This document shows, piece by piece, positions 7,835 through 15,973 of a stretch of 64,000 nt of DNA. Source of the DNA: Roseisolibacter agri. Its GTDB lineage: Bacteria > Gemmatimonadota > Gemmatimonadetes > Gemmatimonadales > Gemmatimonadaceae. The notes under the pieces are model-generated. The model was not told the origin of the DNA, made no database searches, and saw only the letters and a list, made by a program, of their open reading frames with translations. Position numbers and translations under genes: made by a program. The stretch covers positions 1 through 64,000 of the forward strand of contig NZ_BRXS01000008.1 in NCBI RefSeq assembly GCF_030159095.1. Reading direction: 5' to 3'. The first letter of the stretch is position 1. Each line of letters begins with the position of its first letter.

Positions 7835-9199
7835 ATGCGATTTGATCTCCCTCGTGCTCCCCTCCTCGTCGTTGCCGTGTTGGTGGGCAGCGGATCGGCC
7901 GCCCACGGACAGTCGTCGGATGCGGGCGCGCACCCAGGTGCCCACGTGGTCGGATCGGTGAGCGCCTCGGCGGCCATGCCCGCGCGTGCGACCGGGGATT
8001 CCGCGTTGCTGACGGGCGCCTTGGGAACGCGGTCTCCGAGCGGTGCGGCCGTCCGCGAGGGGGCGACCGTACGTCTTGCCTGGTCCGGTGACGTACCCGG
8101 CGCCGTGCGGGACTGGGCGGTGCACCGCGGCACGTGTAGCCGAGACGCGGGCGTGCTCGGCGCGCCCGGGGCGTACCCGCCCCTTCGCGTCGGCGCGGGC
8201 GGCCGCGGGACGGCTGTTGCTACGCTCCCCGACCCGCTCGGCGGGACCGAGGCGTACTTCGTCGCCGTACACGCGGGGAGTGCAAGGGGGAACTCGTCGG
8301 CGCCTGTCACCTTCGTCGCGTGCGGGCCGCTCCAGAGCGCCGCGGCCCCTGACGCCTCCGCGGCCGCCCATGCGGGCATGGCGCACGGGGCGATGGCACC
8401 GGGGGCGATGGCACCGATGTCCGCCGGCAGCCCACCGTCTGCCGCCAGCGCCGGAGCGGCAGCCGCGCATGCGGCGATGGGGCACGGCGGGGCCGCACCG
8501 CCGGCCGCTGCCGACGCGCCGCGGACCGCGAGCGGAACCGCGAGCGAGACGGCGGACGCCCCCTCGCGGGCGGACCTGCAGATGCGCCTGATGGCCGACC
8601 CGGTGATCCGCCAGCGCGTCATGGCCGACACCGCAATGCACCGCATGATGATGGAGTCCATGCAGGACATGCCGGCCGAGCACCGCACGCACATGCAGGC
8701 CATGATGCACGGCGGCAGCGGCGGCGCCGATGGCCCGGCGATGCCCGTGCGCAAGGACGTGCCCTCGGCGGCCAACCGCACTGCGCCCGCGGCACCGAAG
8801 CCTATCGCTCGCCCGTCCGCCCGCCGCAGCGCGACCCCGGCTGCCCGGTCCACACCGGCGCGCCCACCGGGGCAGCCGTCGGCACCCGCCGCAGACCCGC
8901 ACGCGGGTCACGGCGGCGCGCCGGCTGCCCCGCCGGCCGCCCGCCCGGCCGCCCGCCCGGCCGCCCGCCCGGCCGCCCGCCCGGCCGCCCCGCCGGCGGC
9001 CCTGACGCGGCCTCCAGCACGGACGCCCGCGCGGTCAGCGCCGAGTCCGGCGCCGAGCCCGGCGCCGAGCCCGGCGCCGAGCCCGGCGCCGCGCACTGCG
9101 CCGCGTGCCGCGCCCCGCCCCGCGCCGCGCCCCGCGCCGCGCCCCGCCCCGCGCGACTCGATGGCCGGGATGGATCACAGCAAGATGGGGCGTCCGTAG
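7835..9199 (+). CDS. Secreted His/Met-rich protein with CHRD-like domain
   Basis: The product has 454 residues and a signal peptide ending near AAHGQ (residue 26). Residues 75-165 resemble a CHRD-type fold by pattern: WAVHRGTC near 94-101, later YFVAVHAGS, and paired C101 and C163. This is followed by a His/Met-rich region (AHAGMAHGAMAPGAMAPM, MHRMMMESMQDM, HMQAMMHGG) and a long Pro/Ala/Arg tail of four-residue repeats (AARP, APSP, APRP). It ends DSMAGMDHSKMGRP. The Met and His clusters suggest copper buffering in the periplasm or on the surface; the exact family is not certain. It is divergent from copA across a Cop-box and upstream of copCD on the same strand. Confidence 0.75.
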   Translation: MRFDLPRAPLLVVAVLVGSGSAAHGQSSDAGAHPGAHVVGSVSASAAMPARATGDSALLTGALGTRSPSGAAVREGATVRLAWSGDVPGAVRDWAVHRGTCSRDAGVLGAPGAYPPLRVGAGGRGTAVATLPDPLGGTEAYFVAVHAGSARGNSSAPVTFVACGPLQSAAAPDASAAAHAGMAHGAMAPGAMAPMSAGSPPSAASAGAAAAHAAMGHGGAAPPAAADAPRTASGTASETADAPSRADLQMRLMADPVIRQRVMADTAMHRMMMESMQDMPAEHRTHMQAMMHGGSGGADGPAMPVRKDVPSAANRTAPAAPKPIARPSARRSATPAARSTPARPPGQPSAPAADPHAGHGGAPAAPPAARPAARPAARPAARPAAPPAALTRPPARTPARSAPSPAPSPAPSPAPSPAPRTAPRAAPRPAPRPAPRPAPRDSMAGMDHSKMGRP

Positions 9200-9355
9200 G
9201 GCGCCGTAGGGCCCCGTAGGGCGTGCATGCGCTTTCGCGGCTACGCACGGCGCAACCAAGGATGCCCGCCTCCGGCAGGGCGGGCACGTCTGCACGTGCC
9301 GAAGCCGCGTGCCCCCGGCGCAGGCCGGTGCCACATCCCTCCCTCGCATCGCCCG

Positions 9356-11152
9356 ATGCACACTCAGTCCTTGTCCACACCGGCGCGCGGGCCGGCCCGC
9401 GCGCCGGCCACCCTTCTCCTGGCGTTGCTGCTCGCCCTGGTGGCGCCGGCCGTGGCCTACGCGCACGGCGGACTCCGCCGCGCCGTCCCGGCCAGCAACG
9501 CGCGGCTCTCGGCGGCACCGCGCGAGCTACGTCTGACGTTCACGGAGCGCGTGGAGCTGTCGGTCAGCCGGGTCGCGCTTGCGGGACCAGGCGGGGCGAC
9601 CGTCGCGCTGGCGCCGCTCGCGACCGTCTCCGACTCCGCAAACATCGTGGTGGCCGCGATCCGCGGCGGGCTCGTGCCCGGCGCGTACACCGTCACCTGG
9701 CAGATCGCCGGCCGGGACGGGCACCCGGTGCGGGGCCGCTACACGTTCGCGATCCTTCCGGGGGCAACGGGTCTCGCCGATGCCGGGGCGGGGCCGGTTG
9801 GGCCGACGGAGGGGCAGCGTGACACGGCGGCAGGCGCGCAGGCTGCGCCGGCGGCACCCGGCGCGGGCGAAGCCGGCGTGACGGTCAGCGCGCCGGGACA
9901 GGCGCCGGGACAGGCGCCGGGACAGGCGCCGGGACAGGCGCCGGGACAGGCGCCGGGACAGGCGCCGGGACAGGCGCCGGGACAGGCGCCGGGACAGGCG
10001 CCGGGACAGGCGCCGGGACAGGCGCCGCCCGCCGCGCCCCAGCCGGTTCCGCCGCTCCCTGAGGCGGGCGCCTTCGACGCCGAGTCGCCGGCATACGTGG
10101 TGGTCCGCTGGGTCACCTACGCCGCGCTCCTGGTGGTCCTCGGAGTGGCGGCGTTCCGGACCGTCGTCATCGGATTCCTGCGGCGCCCGCCCGCGCGGTC
10201 CGACGCCGCCTCGACCGCCGCCTCGGCCACCGCCTCGGCGGTCGCGCCCGTGCTGGTACCGGAGTTCACACCGGCGGCAGAACGTCGGGCGGCCTCGCTC
10301 GGTTTCCAGGGAGCGGTCGCGCTCCTCGCGGCGGCGCTCGTGCGGCTCGGGGCGCAGTCCGTGGCGATGAACGGGACCGCCGACGCGCTGGACCTCGCGC
10401 GGCTCGGCGCCACCCTCCGCCACACGGTGTGGGGATGGGGCTGGCTGCTCCAGGTCGCGGGCGCCGTCGTGGCGGCGCTCGCCTTCGCGCGCGCGCGGCG
10501 CGCGGGCGGCGGTGCGGCCCCACGCGCCGAAGGCGGCCCGTGGGCGGCCGCGACGCTTGCGGCCGTGGTGCTCGCGTTCACGCCGGCCCTCTCGGGGCAT
10601 GCGTCGGCCGCGCCGCGGCTCACCCCCCTCGCCATCGTCGGCGACGGCCTGCACGTGCTGGGGGCCGGCGGCTGGTTGGGGAGCCTCCTCGTGGTGCTCG
10701 CGGCCGGCGTGCCGGCGGCGCTCGCGCTCGGCCCCGAGCGGCGCGGCGCCGCTGTGGCGGCGCTGGTGCACGCGTTCTCGCCGGCTGCGCTGGCGTTCGC
10801 CGGCGTGGTCGCCGTGACCGGCCTGTTCGCCACCTGGCTCCACGTCGGTCGTCTGCCCGCGTTGTGGGGCACCTGGTACGGGCAGCTGCTGCTGCTCAAG
10901 CTCGCCGCGCTGTCGCTCGTCGCGGGGACGGGCGCCTACAACTGGCTCCGGGTGCGGCCGGCCCTCGGGGACGACGCCGGCACGGCGCGGATCCGCCGGT
11001 CCGCGACCGCGGAGCTCGCGGTCGGGGTGCTCGTCCTGCTGGCGACCGCGGCGCTCGTAGCGACGCCCACGCCGATGGACGACGCGATGGCGGGCGGTGA
11101 TAGCGCATCCGGCGCGCCGGTCGAGCACGCGGCCGCGGTGGGCAACCGCTGA
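9356..11152 (+). CDS. copCD: CopC-CopD fusion, copper binding and membrane transport
   Basis: In this 598-residue fusion a signal peptide ends at AYA, leaving a mature N-terminal His (H37). D121 and H123 (GRDGHPVRG) complete the His1/Asp-x-His Cu(II) site known from CopC. An Ala/Pro/Gln linker contains eleven APGQ repeats (residues 179-222). The C-terminal half is a CopD-type membrane domain with about eight hydrophobic segments and phrases such as SGHASAAPRLTPLAIVGDGLHVLGAGGW. CopC binds periplasmic copper; CopD is proposed to move it across the inner membrane. It follows the His-rich protein gene on the same strand and probably shares its transcript; a 60-bp palindrome lies 27 bp downstream. 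Confidence 0.93.
   Translation: MHTQSLSTPARGPARAPATLLLALLLALVAPAVAYAHGGLRRAVPASNARLSAAPRELRLTFTERVELSVSRVALAGPGGATVALAPLATVSDSANIVVAAIRGGLVPGAYTVTWQIAGRDGHPVRGRYTFAILPGATGLADAGAGPVGPTEGQRDTAAGAQAAPAAPGAGEAGVTVSAPGQAPGQAPGQAPGQAPGQAPGQAPGQAPGQAPGQAPGQAPGQAPPAAPQPVPPLPEAGAFDAESPAYVVVRWVTYAALLVVLGVAAFRTVVIGFLRRPPARSDAASTAASATASAVAPVLVPEFTPAAERRAASLGFQGAVALLAAALVRLGAQSVAMNGTADALDLARLGATLRHTVWGWGWLLQVAGAVVAALAFARARRAGGGAAPRAEGGPWAAATLAAVVLAFTPALSGHASAAPRLTPLAIVGDGLHVLGAGGWLGSLLVVLAAGVPAALALGPERRGAAVAALVHAFSPAALAFAGVVAVTGLFATWLHVGRLPALWGTWYGQLLLLKLAALSLVAGTGAYNWLRVRPALGDDAGTARIRRSATAELAVGVLVLLATAALVATPTPMDDAMAGGDSASGAPVEHAAAVGNR
9890..10021 (+). repeat. 12-bp repeat, eleven perfect copies (APGQ)
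   Basis: GCGCCGGGACAG is repeated eleven times without a single mismatch, including at third codon positions. This suggests a recent expansion in the CopC-CopD linker. Confidence 0.97.
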
Positions 11153-11179
11153 CAAAGCTCGCGCCTCGGACCTCGCCCT

Positions 11180-11239
11180 CCGCGCGCACGACGACGGGCC
11201 CCGATCCGCGCGGATCGGGGCCCGTCGTCGTGCGCGCGG
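11180..11239. terminator. 60-bp perfect palindrome, bidirectional terminator
   Basis: The sequence from 11180 to 11239 is its own reverse complement, centred between 11209 and 11210 (GATCCGCGCGGATC core). It sits between the convergent copCD and DUF305 genes, 27 bp after the copCD stop and about 40 bp beyond the DUF305 stop, as expected for a two-way terminator. There are no T tracts. Confidence 0.85.
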
Positions 11240-11262
11240 CGCCGCGCGCCGCGCGCTGGCGA

Positions 11263-11298
11263 TCAGCGGTTCTGCACCAGTCAGCGGTTCTGCACCTG
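11263..11298 (-). repeat. 18-bp tandem duplication at a DUF305 gene end
   Basis: TCAGCGGTTCTGCACCAG (11263-11280) is repeated at 11281-11298 with one mismatch in the 17th base. The unit contains the last codons (VQNR) and stop of the DUF305 gene, so a second in-frame copy of the C-terminus with its own stop follows the gene. Confidence 0.9.
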
Positions 11299-11901
11299 CT
11301 CGATCAGGCCCTGCCGGCAGTCGTCGTACCACTGGCAGTCCCAGGTCTGCATCTGCACGACCTGACGGCTCTGGTTCGTGACGGTCATCTGCGCCTCGCG
11401 CCGCAGCTCCTCGTGGTAGACTCGCTCGACGGCCTTCTCCGATTCCTTGATGATGCGGAGGTGGTGCTTGCTGAACTCCGTCAGAAACTCGTCCTCGAAC
11501 GCGGCGCCGGAGAGCTCGGACAGACGCCGGATGTCCTGCGCCGCGCTCTGGGGGATCTCGCCAGCGTAGCTGATGCCGTACCACTGCTGGAGCCACGACC
11601 GGTAGAGCGCGATCTGGCGCTGCTGACTCGCCAGCGACTCGCGGCAGAGCGCACGCAGCTCCTCGTGCACCGCCTTCTCGATGCACATCTGCGCCATCAC
11701 GATGCCGGCGAGGTGGTGGTCGATGGTCATCATCATGTAGTCGACCTCGAACTTCGCCACCGACGGCTGCGGCGCGGCGGCGCTGAGCGAGGGCGCGTCG
11801 CCCGGAGCAAGCGACGCGGACGGGGCAGACGGGGCATCGGCGCACGCGGCGGCGCCGATCACGGCGGCGGCGAGCGTGGCGACGCGAACGTGGTGCAGCA
11901 T
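11281..11901 (-). CDS. DUF305 lipoprotein (copper-associated)
   Basis: The product has 206 residues from the ATG at 11901, with AAGG nearby upstream. The leader ends VIGAAACADA, a lipobox. The body is a helical DUF305 domain: MMMTIDHHLAGIVMAQMCIEKA near the start and FSKHHLRIIKESEKAVERVY in the second half, a doubled HH-containing helix pair typical of this ferritin-like family often found with copper genes. Several Met and four further Cys are present. A Cop-box lies 92 bp upstream. An upstream ATG at 11970 is possible but would put charged residues before the leader. Confidence 0.88.
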   Translation of the reverse strand: MLHHVRVATLAAAVIGAAACADAPSAPSASLAPGDAPSLSAAAPQPSVAKFEVDYMMMTIDHHLAGIVMAQMCIEKAVHEELRALCRESLASQQRQIALYRSWLQQWYGISYAGEIPQSAAQDIRRLSELSGAAFEDEFLTEFSKHHLRIIKESEKAVERVYHEELRREAQMTVTNQSRQVVQMQTWDCQWYDDCRQGLIEQVQNR

Positions 11902-11992
11902 GGGGCAGCCTTCACGCTGAGAGTGACGGCCGTGGGAACCTCGCGAGCCGCAACAGCGGAGCCGAGGCACGGCGCGGCGTGCAGCGGCAGAT

Positions 11993-12007
11993 TCTATGCC
12001 TGGTAAA
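11993..12007. promoter_or_regulatory. Cop-box upstream of the first DUF305 gene
   Basis: TCTATG-CCT-GGTAAA is a variant of the Cop-box palindrome, 92 bp before the DUF305 start at 11901 (minus strand). Confidence 0.6.
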
Positions 12008-12030
12008 ATGGCACGCGGCGGGGCGTCCAG

Positions 12031-12225
12031 TCAGCCCGCGTAGCGGTCGTTCCGTTCCGCGAGCGCGAGATCTTCCGCCTCCGCGCCTCGCGCGCGTGAG
12101 GGCCCGCCGTCACCGCCGGCCATCCCGCAACGGCGCAGGACGCGCCACGCCAGGCCGGCGAGACCGGCGAGGGTCAACACCGCGGGCCGGCCACCGCGAG
12201 AGGCGCGTCGCGCGGCGCGCGGCAT
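12031..12225 (-). CDS. Possible 64-residue small membrane protein
   Basis: This short frame begins MPRAARRASRGGRPAVLTLA and has one hydrophobic segment (AVLTLAGLAGLAW) flanked by Arg, then a hydrophilic tail. It starts 14 bp after the stop of the second DUF305 gene on the same strand, so it could be the last gene of that operon. No family is recognised and a chance frame is possible. Confidence 0.35.
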   Translation of the reverse strand: MPRAARRASRGGRPAVLTLAGLAGLAWRVLRRCGMAGGDGGPSRARGAEAEDLALAERNDRYAG

Positions 12226-12239
12226 GACGCCGGACCCTC

Positions 12240-12923
12240 TTAGCCCTGTCCGCCGGCCGACGCCTTCCGCTCGAACTCCTGGATCTCGCGACGCTGATCG
12301 GCGACCATCCTCTCCGCCATCTGCTTGACCTCGCCCGTGAGGTGCGGGAGCAAGGGCTCGGTCATCTGGATCGCCTCGCGGTGGTGCGCGATCACCTGCC
12401 GGTAGTAGGCACGGTCCGCCTCAGCGCCCTGTGGCGCCCGGGTCACGGAGTCGATCATCGCGCGGTTGCTCGGCATGATCATCGGCGTCACCGAATCGCT
12501 GTACTGCCCCGAGAGCATCGCCAGCATCCGCTGCTGCTCCGACTCCTGCTTCTGCCGGAGCTTCTGCGCGTCGGACTTCGCGGTCGCGCCCGTGAGGCGC
12601 GGCTGCGCGGAGTCGGACATCGCGACGAGGCCCTCGTGGTGGTCGCCCATCATGCGCAGGAACGCCTGATTGGAGTCGCGCGGCGCCGGCCGGTGCATCG
12701 TCATCTGCGAGTGGTCCATCCCGGCCATCCCGGCCATGCCCGTGTCCTGCGCCGCGGGGGCGGGGGCCGTCGCCACACCCGCCGTGTCGCCGGCGACACC
12801 CGCGGCGCTGTCGGTCCCCGCGTCCTTGCTCCCGGAGCAGGCCGCCATGGCGAAGGTGGCGAACAGCAGGCTGGCGCCGAGGTTGAGGCGGCTCGCCGTC
12901 GCGTGGGCATGGTCCTGTCGCAT
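12240..12923 (-). CDS. DUF305 lipoprotein, second copy
   Basis: The product has 227 residues. The leader ends FAMAACSGS, a lipobox. After an Ala/Pro/Met linker (MAGMAGMDHSQMTMHRP) comes a DUF305 domain with the two expected His-His helices (MMGDHHEGLVAMSD and QVIAHHREAIQMTEPLLPHL) and many Met. It is probably a periplasmic copper- or silver-binding protein, by family. It differs clearly from the neighbouring DUF305 protein, so the pair is not a recent duplication. A Cop-box lies 71 bp upstream. Confidence 0.9.
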   Translation of the reverse strand: MRQDHAHATASRLNLGASLLFATFAMAACSGSKDAGTDSAAGVAGDTAGVATAPAPAAQDTGMAGMAGMDHSQMTMHRPAPRDSNQAFLRMMGDHHEGLVAMSDSAQPRLTGATAKSDAQKLRQKQESEQQRMLAMLSGQYSDSVTPMIMPSNRAMIDSVTRAPQGAEADRAYYRQVIAHHREAIQMTEPLLPHLTGEVKQMAERMVADQRREIQEFERKASAGGQG

Positions 12924-12993
12924 GGGTCGTCGAGGTCGGTAGAGGTGGGGTGGTCGTGCAGACGCGAGCGGCCGCGCGTTGCCAGCTTCCGGC

Positions 12994-13008
12994 TTTACGG
13001 GGCATCAA
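12994..13008. promoter_or_regulatory. Cop-box between the DUF305 gene and the copper ATPase gene
   Basis: TTTACG-GGG-CATCAA has one perfect half-site and one degraded half. It is 71 bp before the second DUF305 gene and 230 bp before the divergent copper ATPase. Confidence 0.5.
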
Positions 13009-13168
13009 ACATGCCGGATGCCGTCGCCGCGTCCGGCCGCGGGTTCGCGGCCGGCCCCTGAGCCTCCGCGAGGCCGGTGCTCATGAGCGCGGGCGCGCAC
13101 GCTGCCGACGGGGAGCCGACGGGGAGCAGATGGGGCACCGAGCGGTCGCGACGCCCGACGCCGGTCGG

Positions 13169-13214
13169 TTGACATAGGGGACGGGGGTATGAAGGATATA
13201 CCCTCCACTGGTAT
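13169..13214 (+). promoter_or_regulatory. Promoter of the copper ATPase gene with a GGTAT half-site array
   Basis: A good -35 hexamer TTGACA (13169-13174) is followed by alternating half-sites at an exact 12-bp period: GGTAT (13186-13190), ATACC (13198-13202) and GGTAT (13210-13214). The first two extend to GGGTAT-N7-ATACCC. GGATAT or GATATA at 13195-13201 could serve as -10 with long (19-20 bp) spacing, as seen in metal-activated promoters. No gene for a matching regulator is adjacent. Confidence 0.6.
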
Positions 13215-13237
13215 GTGCTCCTCTGCAGGAGGGAAGG

Positions 13238-15736
13238 ATGAGCGGCTCCTCAAGCGACCAAGACGACGCGCACGCGGGCCACACGGCCCACGCGGCCCAC
13301 GCGGCCCACGCGGCCCCGATGACCACGGGTCCCGTCGCACCCGAGGCGAAGCCCGCCGCCGCGCCGGCGGTCGCGCCGAGCGCTGACCCTCCGACCCGGC
13401 AGGCGCGTGCGGAGGTGGCCGCCGACCTGGCCGCCGATCTGGCCGCCGATCTGGCCGCCGATCTGGCCGCCGATGGAGCCGGGTCCCGCTCGGACGGACG
13501 GCCCGCCGCCCATGCAACCGAGCCTCACGCGCATGACGGCATGGCGCACGGCATGGCGCACGGCATGGCGCACGGCATGGCGCACGGCATGGCGCACGGC
13601 ATGGCGCACGGCATGGCGCACGGCATGGCGCACGGCATGGCGCACGGCATGGCGCACGGCATGGCGCACGGCGGGCCGACCCGCGCGTCCGGCGCTGTGG
13701 ACGCCGCGCATGCCTCGCACGCGGCGGGCGGCATGGTCGTGCACGACCACGCCGCCCACGACAAGCACGCCGGCCACTCGGTCGCGATGTTCCGCGACAA
13801 GTTCTGGCTGTCGCTCGCGCTCACCGTGCCGACGCTCGTGTGGGGGCACATGCTGCAGCGCGCCCTCGGCTACACCGCACCGATGTGGCCGGGTACACGC
13901 TACATCCCCGCGGCGTTCGGCACCGCGGTGTTCCTCTACGGCGGGACGCCGTTCCTGCAGGGCGCCGTGCGCGAAATCCGCGACCGGCTGCCTGGCATGA
14001 TGACGCTGATTGCGCTCGCCATCAGCGTCGCATTCGTATTCAGCGCCGCGGTGTTCCTCGGCTTTCCCGGGATGCCGCTCTGGGAGGAGCTGGCGACGCT
14101 CGTCACGATCATGCTCCTCGGCCACTGGCTCGAAATGCGCTCGATCTCACAGGCGCAGGGGGCGCTCGGCGAGCTCGCCAAGCTGCTGCCGAGCACCGCC
14201 GGGCGCGTGACGGGCGTGGGGGCCGCCGAGCGGGTGGAGGAGGTGCCGGTCACCGAGCTGCGCAATGGGGATCTCGTCCTCGTCCGACCCGGCGCCAACG
14301 TCCCCGCCGACGGCGTCGTGCGCGCGGGACGTAGCGCGGTCAACGAGGCCCTCATCACCGGCGAGTCGGCGCCCGTCGAGAAGCAGGAGGGCGACACCGT
14401 GATCGCCGGCGCGGTGAACGGCTCGGGCTCGCTCCGCGTCGAGGTCACGGGTACGGGCGAGCGCACCGCCCTCGCCGGCATCATGCGCCTCGTGCAGCAG
14501 GCGCAGACGTCCCGCTCGCGCGCCCAGGCGCTGGCCGACCGTGCGGCGTTCTGGTTGACCTGGGTGGCGCTCGGCGCCGGCGCCGTGACGTTCGCCGCGT
14601 GGCTGCTCGCCGGCGCGAGCGCTGCCACGGCGGTGGAGCGCCTGGTCACCGTGCTCGTGATCGCCTGCCCGCACGCTCTCGGCCTGGCCGTGCCGCTCGT
14701 CCTCGCGATCTCGACGACGCTCGGCGCGCGGGGTGGGCTGCTCGTGCGCGACCGCCGCGGGCTCGAGGAGGCGCGCAACCTGACGGCCGTCGTCTTCGAC
14801 AAGACGGGGACGCTCACGCTCGGTGAGCACCGTGTGGTCGCGCTCCGCACCACGGCCGGACTCGCGGAGGACGAGGCGCTGCGGCTCGCGGCCGCCGTCG
14901 AGCGCGATGCCGAACACCCCGTGGCGCGCGCCATAGTGAAGAGCGCCGAGGAGCGCGGGCTGGCGGTCCCCGCGGCTCAGGGATTCGAGGCGATCCCCGG
15001 ACGCGGCGTTCGGGCCACGGTGGACGGCCGCCAGTTCGCCGAGGGCGGGCCGAACCTCCTCGCGAGCCTCGGCGTGACGCCCGCGCCCGAGCTGCAGCGA
15101 TTCGCCGAGGAGGCGGCCGGGCGCGGGCAGGGGGTCATCTACCTCGTCGAGGGCGGGCGGACGCTCGCCGCCCTCACGGTCGCCGACGCGGTGCGCCCCG
15201 AGTCGGCGGAGGCCGTCCGCACGCTGCACGACGCGGGGCTCGAGGTCGTCATGATGACGGGCGACGCGCGGGCCGTGGCCGACGTGGTCGCGCGCGACCT
15301 CGGCATCGACACGGTGCTCGCGCAGGTCCTGCCGGAGGACAAGGCGGCGCACATCGAGCGCCTCCAGCGGCAGGGCAAGCGCGTGGCGATGGTCGGCGAC
15401 GGGGTGAACGACGCCCCGGCCCTGGTGACCGCCGACGTGGGCATCGCCATCGGCGCCGGCACCGACGTGGCCGTGGAGGCGGGCGACGTGGTGCTCGTGC
15501 GGAGCGACCCGCGCGACGTGCCGCGCATCATCAAGCTCTCGCGCGCCAGCTACCGGAAGATGGTGCAGAACCTCTGGTGGGCCGCCGGCTACAACATCGT
15601 GGCGATCCCGCTGGCGGCCGGGGTGCTCGCGCCGTGGGGCGTCGTCCTGACGCCGGCCGTGGGAGCCGTGCTCATGTCGCTCAGCACGATCATCGTTGCC
15701 GTCAACGCGCAGTTGCTGCGCCGCGCCGACCTGTAG
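13238..15736 (+). CDS. copB-type ATPase: CPH-type P1B-3 copper-translocating ATPase
   Basis: The product has 832 residues. The first 180 are a His-rich, Cys-free metal region ([15 protein letters not shown], four LAAD repeats, then eleven GMAH repeats at about 101-144, then [11 protein letters not shown]). The ATPase core shows TGES at 374-377, the membrane CPH motif at 477-479, DKTGTLT at 521-527, EHPVARAI and GDGVNDAP. The late segments carry NLWWAAGYN and MSLST. CPH with a His-rich N-terminus defines the CopB-type P1B-3 group, which exports Cu(II), Cu(I) or Ag(I). It is a different protein from the outer-membrane CopB at 4236-5174. AGGAGGG precedes the ATG. It is divergent from a DUF305 gene. 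Confidence 0.95.
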   Translation: MSGSSSDQDDAHAGHTAHAAHAAHAAPMTTGPVAPEAKPAAAPAVAPSADPPTRQARAEVAADLAADLAADLAADLAADGAGSRSDGRPAAHATEPHAHDGMAHGMAHGMAHGMAHGMAHGMAHGMAHGMAHGMAHGMAHGMAHGGPTRASGAVDAAHASHAAGGMVVHDHAAHDKHAGHSVAMFRDKFWLSLALTVPTLVWGHMLQRALGYTAPMWPGTRYIPAAFGTAVFLYGGTPFLQGAVREIRDRLPGMMTLIALAISVAFVFSAAVFLGFPGMPLWEELATLVTIMLLGHWLEMRSISQAQGALGELAKLLPSTAGRVTGVGAAERVEEVPVTELRNGDLVLVRPGANVPADGVVRAGRSAVNEALITGESAPVEKQEGDTVIAGAVNGSGSLRVEVTGTGERTALAGIMRLVQQAQTSRSRAQALADRAAFWLTWVALGAGAVTFAAWLLAGASAATAVERLVTVLVIACPHALGLAVPLVLAISTTLGARGGLLVRDRRGLEEARNLTAVVFDKTGTLTLGEHRVVALRTTAGLAEDEALRLAAAVERDAEHPVARAIVKSAEERGLAVPAAQGFEAIPGRGVRATVDGRQFAEGGPNLLASLGVTPAPELQRFAEEAAGRGQGVIYLVEGGRTLAALTVADAVRPESAEAVRTLHDAGLEVVMMTGDARAVADVVARDLGIDTVLAQVLPEDKAAHIERLQRQGKRVAMVGDGVNDAPALVTADVGIAIGAGTDVAVEAGDVVLVRSDPRDVPRIIKLSRASYRKMVQNLWWAAGYNIVAIPLAAGVLAPWGVVLTPAVGAVLMSLSTIIVAVNAQLLRRADL
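13538..13669 (+). repeat. 12-bp repeat, eleven perfect copies (GMAH)
   Basis: GGCATGGCGCAC is repeated eleven times perfectly, giving eleven Gly-Met-Ala-His units in the ATPase N-terminus. The copy number equals that of the unrelated APGQ array in copCD. Confidence 0.97.
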
Positions 15737-15880
15737 GGCCTTGGTAGGGGCAACGCGACGGGGCGACCTGCTGGGCGGACCCGTCGATGGAAGGCGGGCC
15801 GCCGCGGCGGCGAGGCCGCCGGGGGGAACCCGCACGGGCGACGTCGAGCACGGCCCTTCCCGCACGGCTTGCCGGACGGT

Positions 15881-15895
15881 TTTACGGGTGGTAAA
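15881..15895. promoter_or_regulatory. Cop-box upstream of the DUF4198-SnoaL gene
   Basis: TTTACG-GGT-GGTAAA differs from the perfect palindrome at one arm base and lies 79 bp before the GTG at 15974. Confidence 0.7.
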
Positions 15896-15973
15896 GTCAC
15901 GCGGGTCCGCCCGGACTGACCCGGCACCGACGCGCCGCGCGGTCCGCCCCGACGATCTCCGCCCAAGGTTCCC

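Noticed and set aside
9527-11845. Long minus-strand open frame of 772 codons opposite copCD
   Set aside because: It is Arg/Gly-rich shadow sequence, contains the repeat in another frame and crosses the 60-bp palindrome; copCD on the plus strand has clear domains.
13538-13669. CRISPR array
   Set aside because: Units are 12 bp, contiguous without spacers and in frame within an ATPase gene; no cas genes are present.
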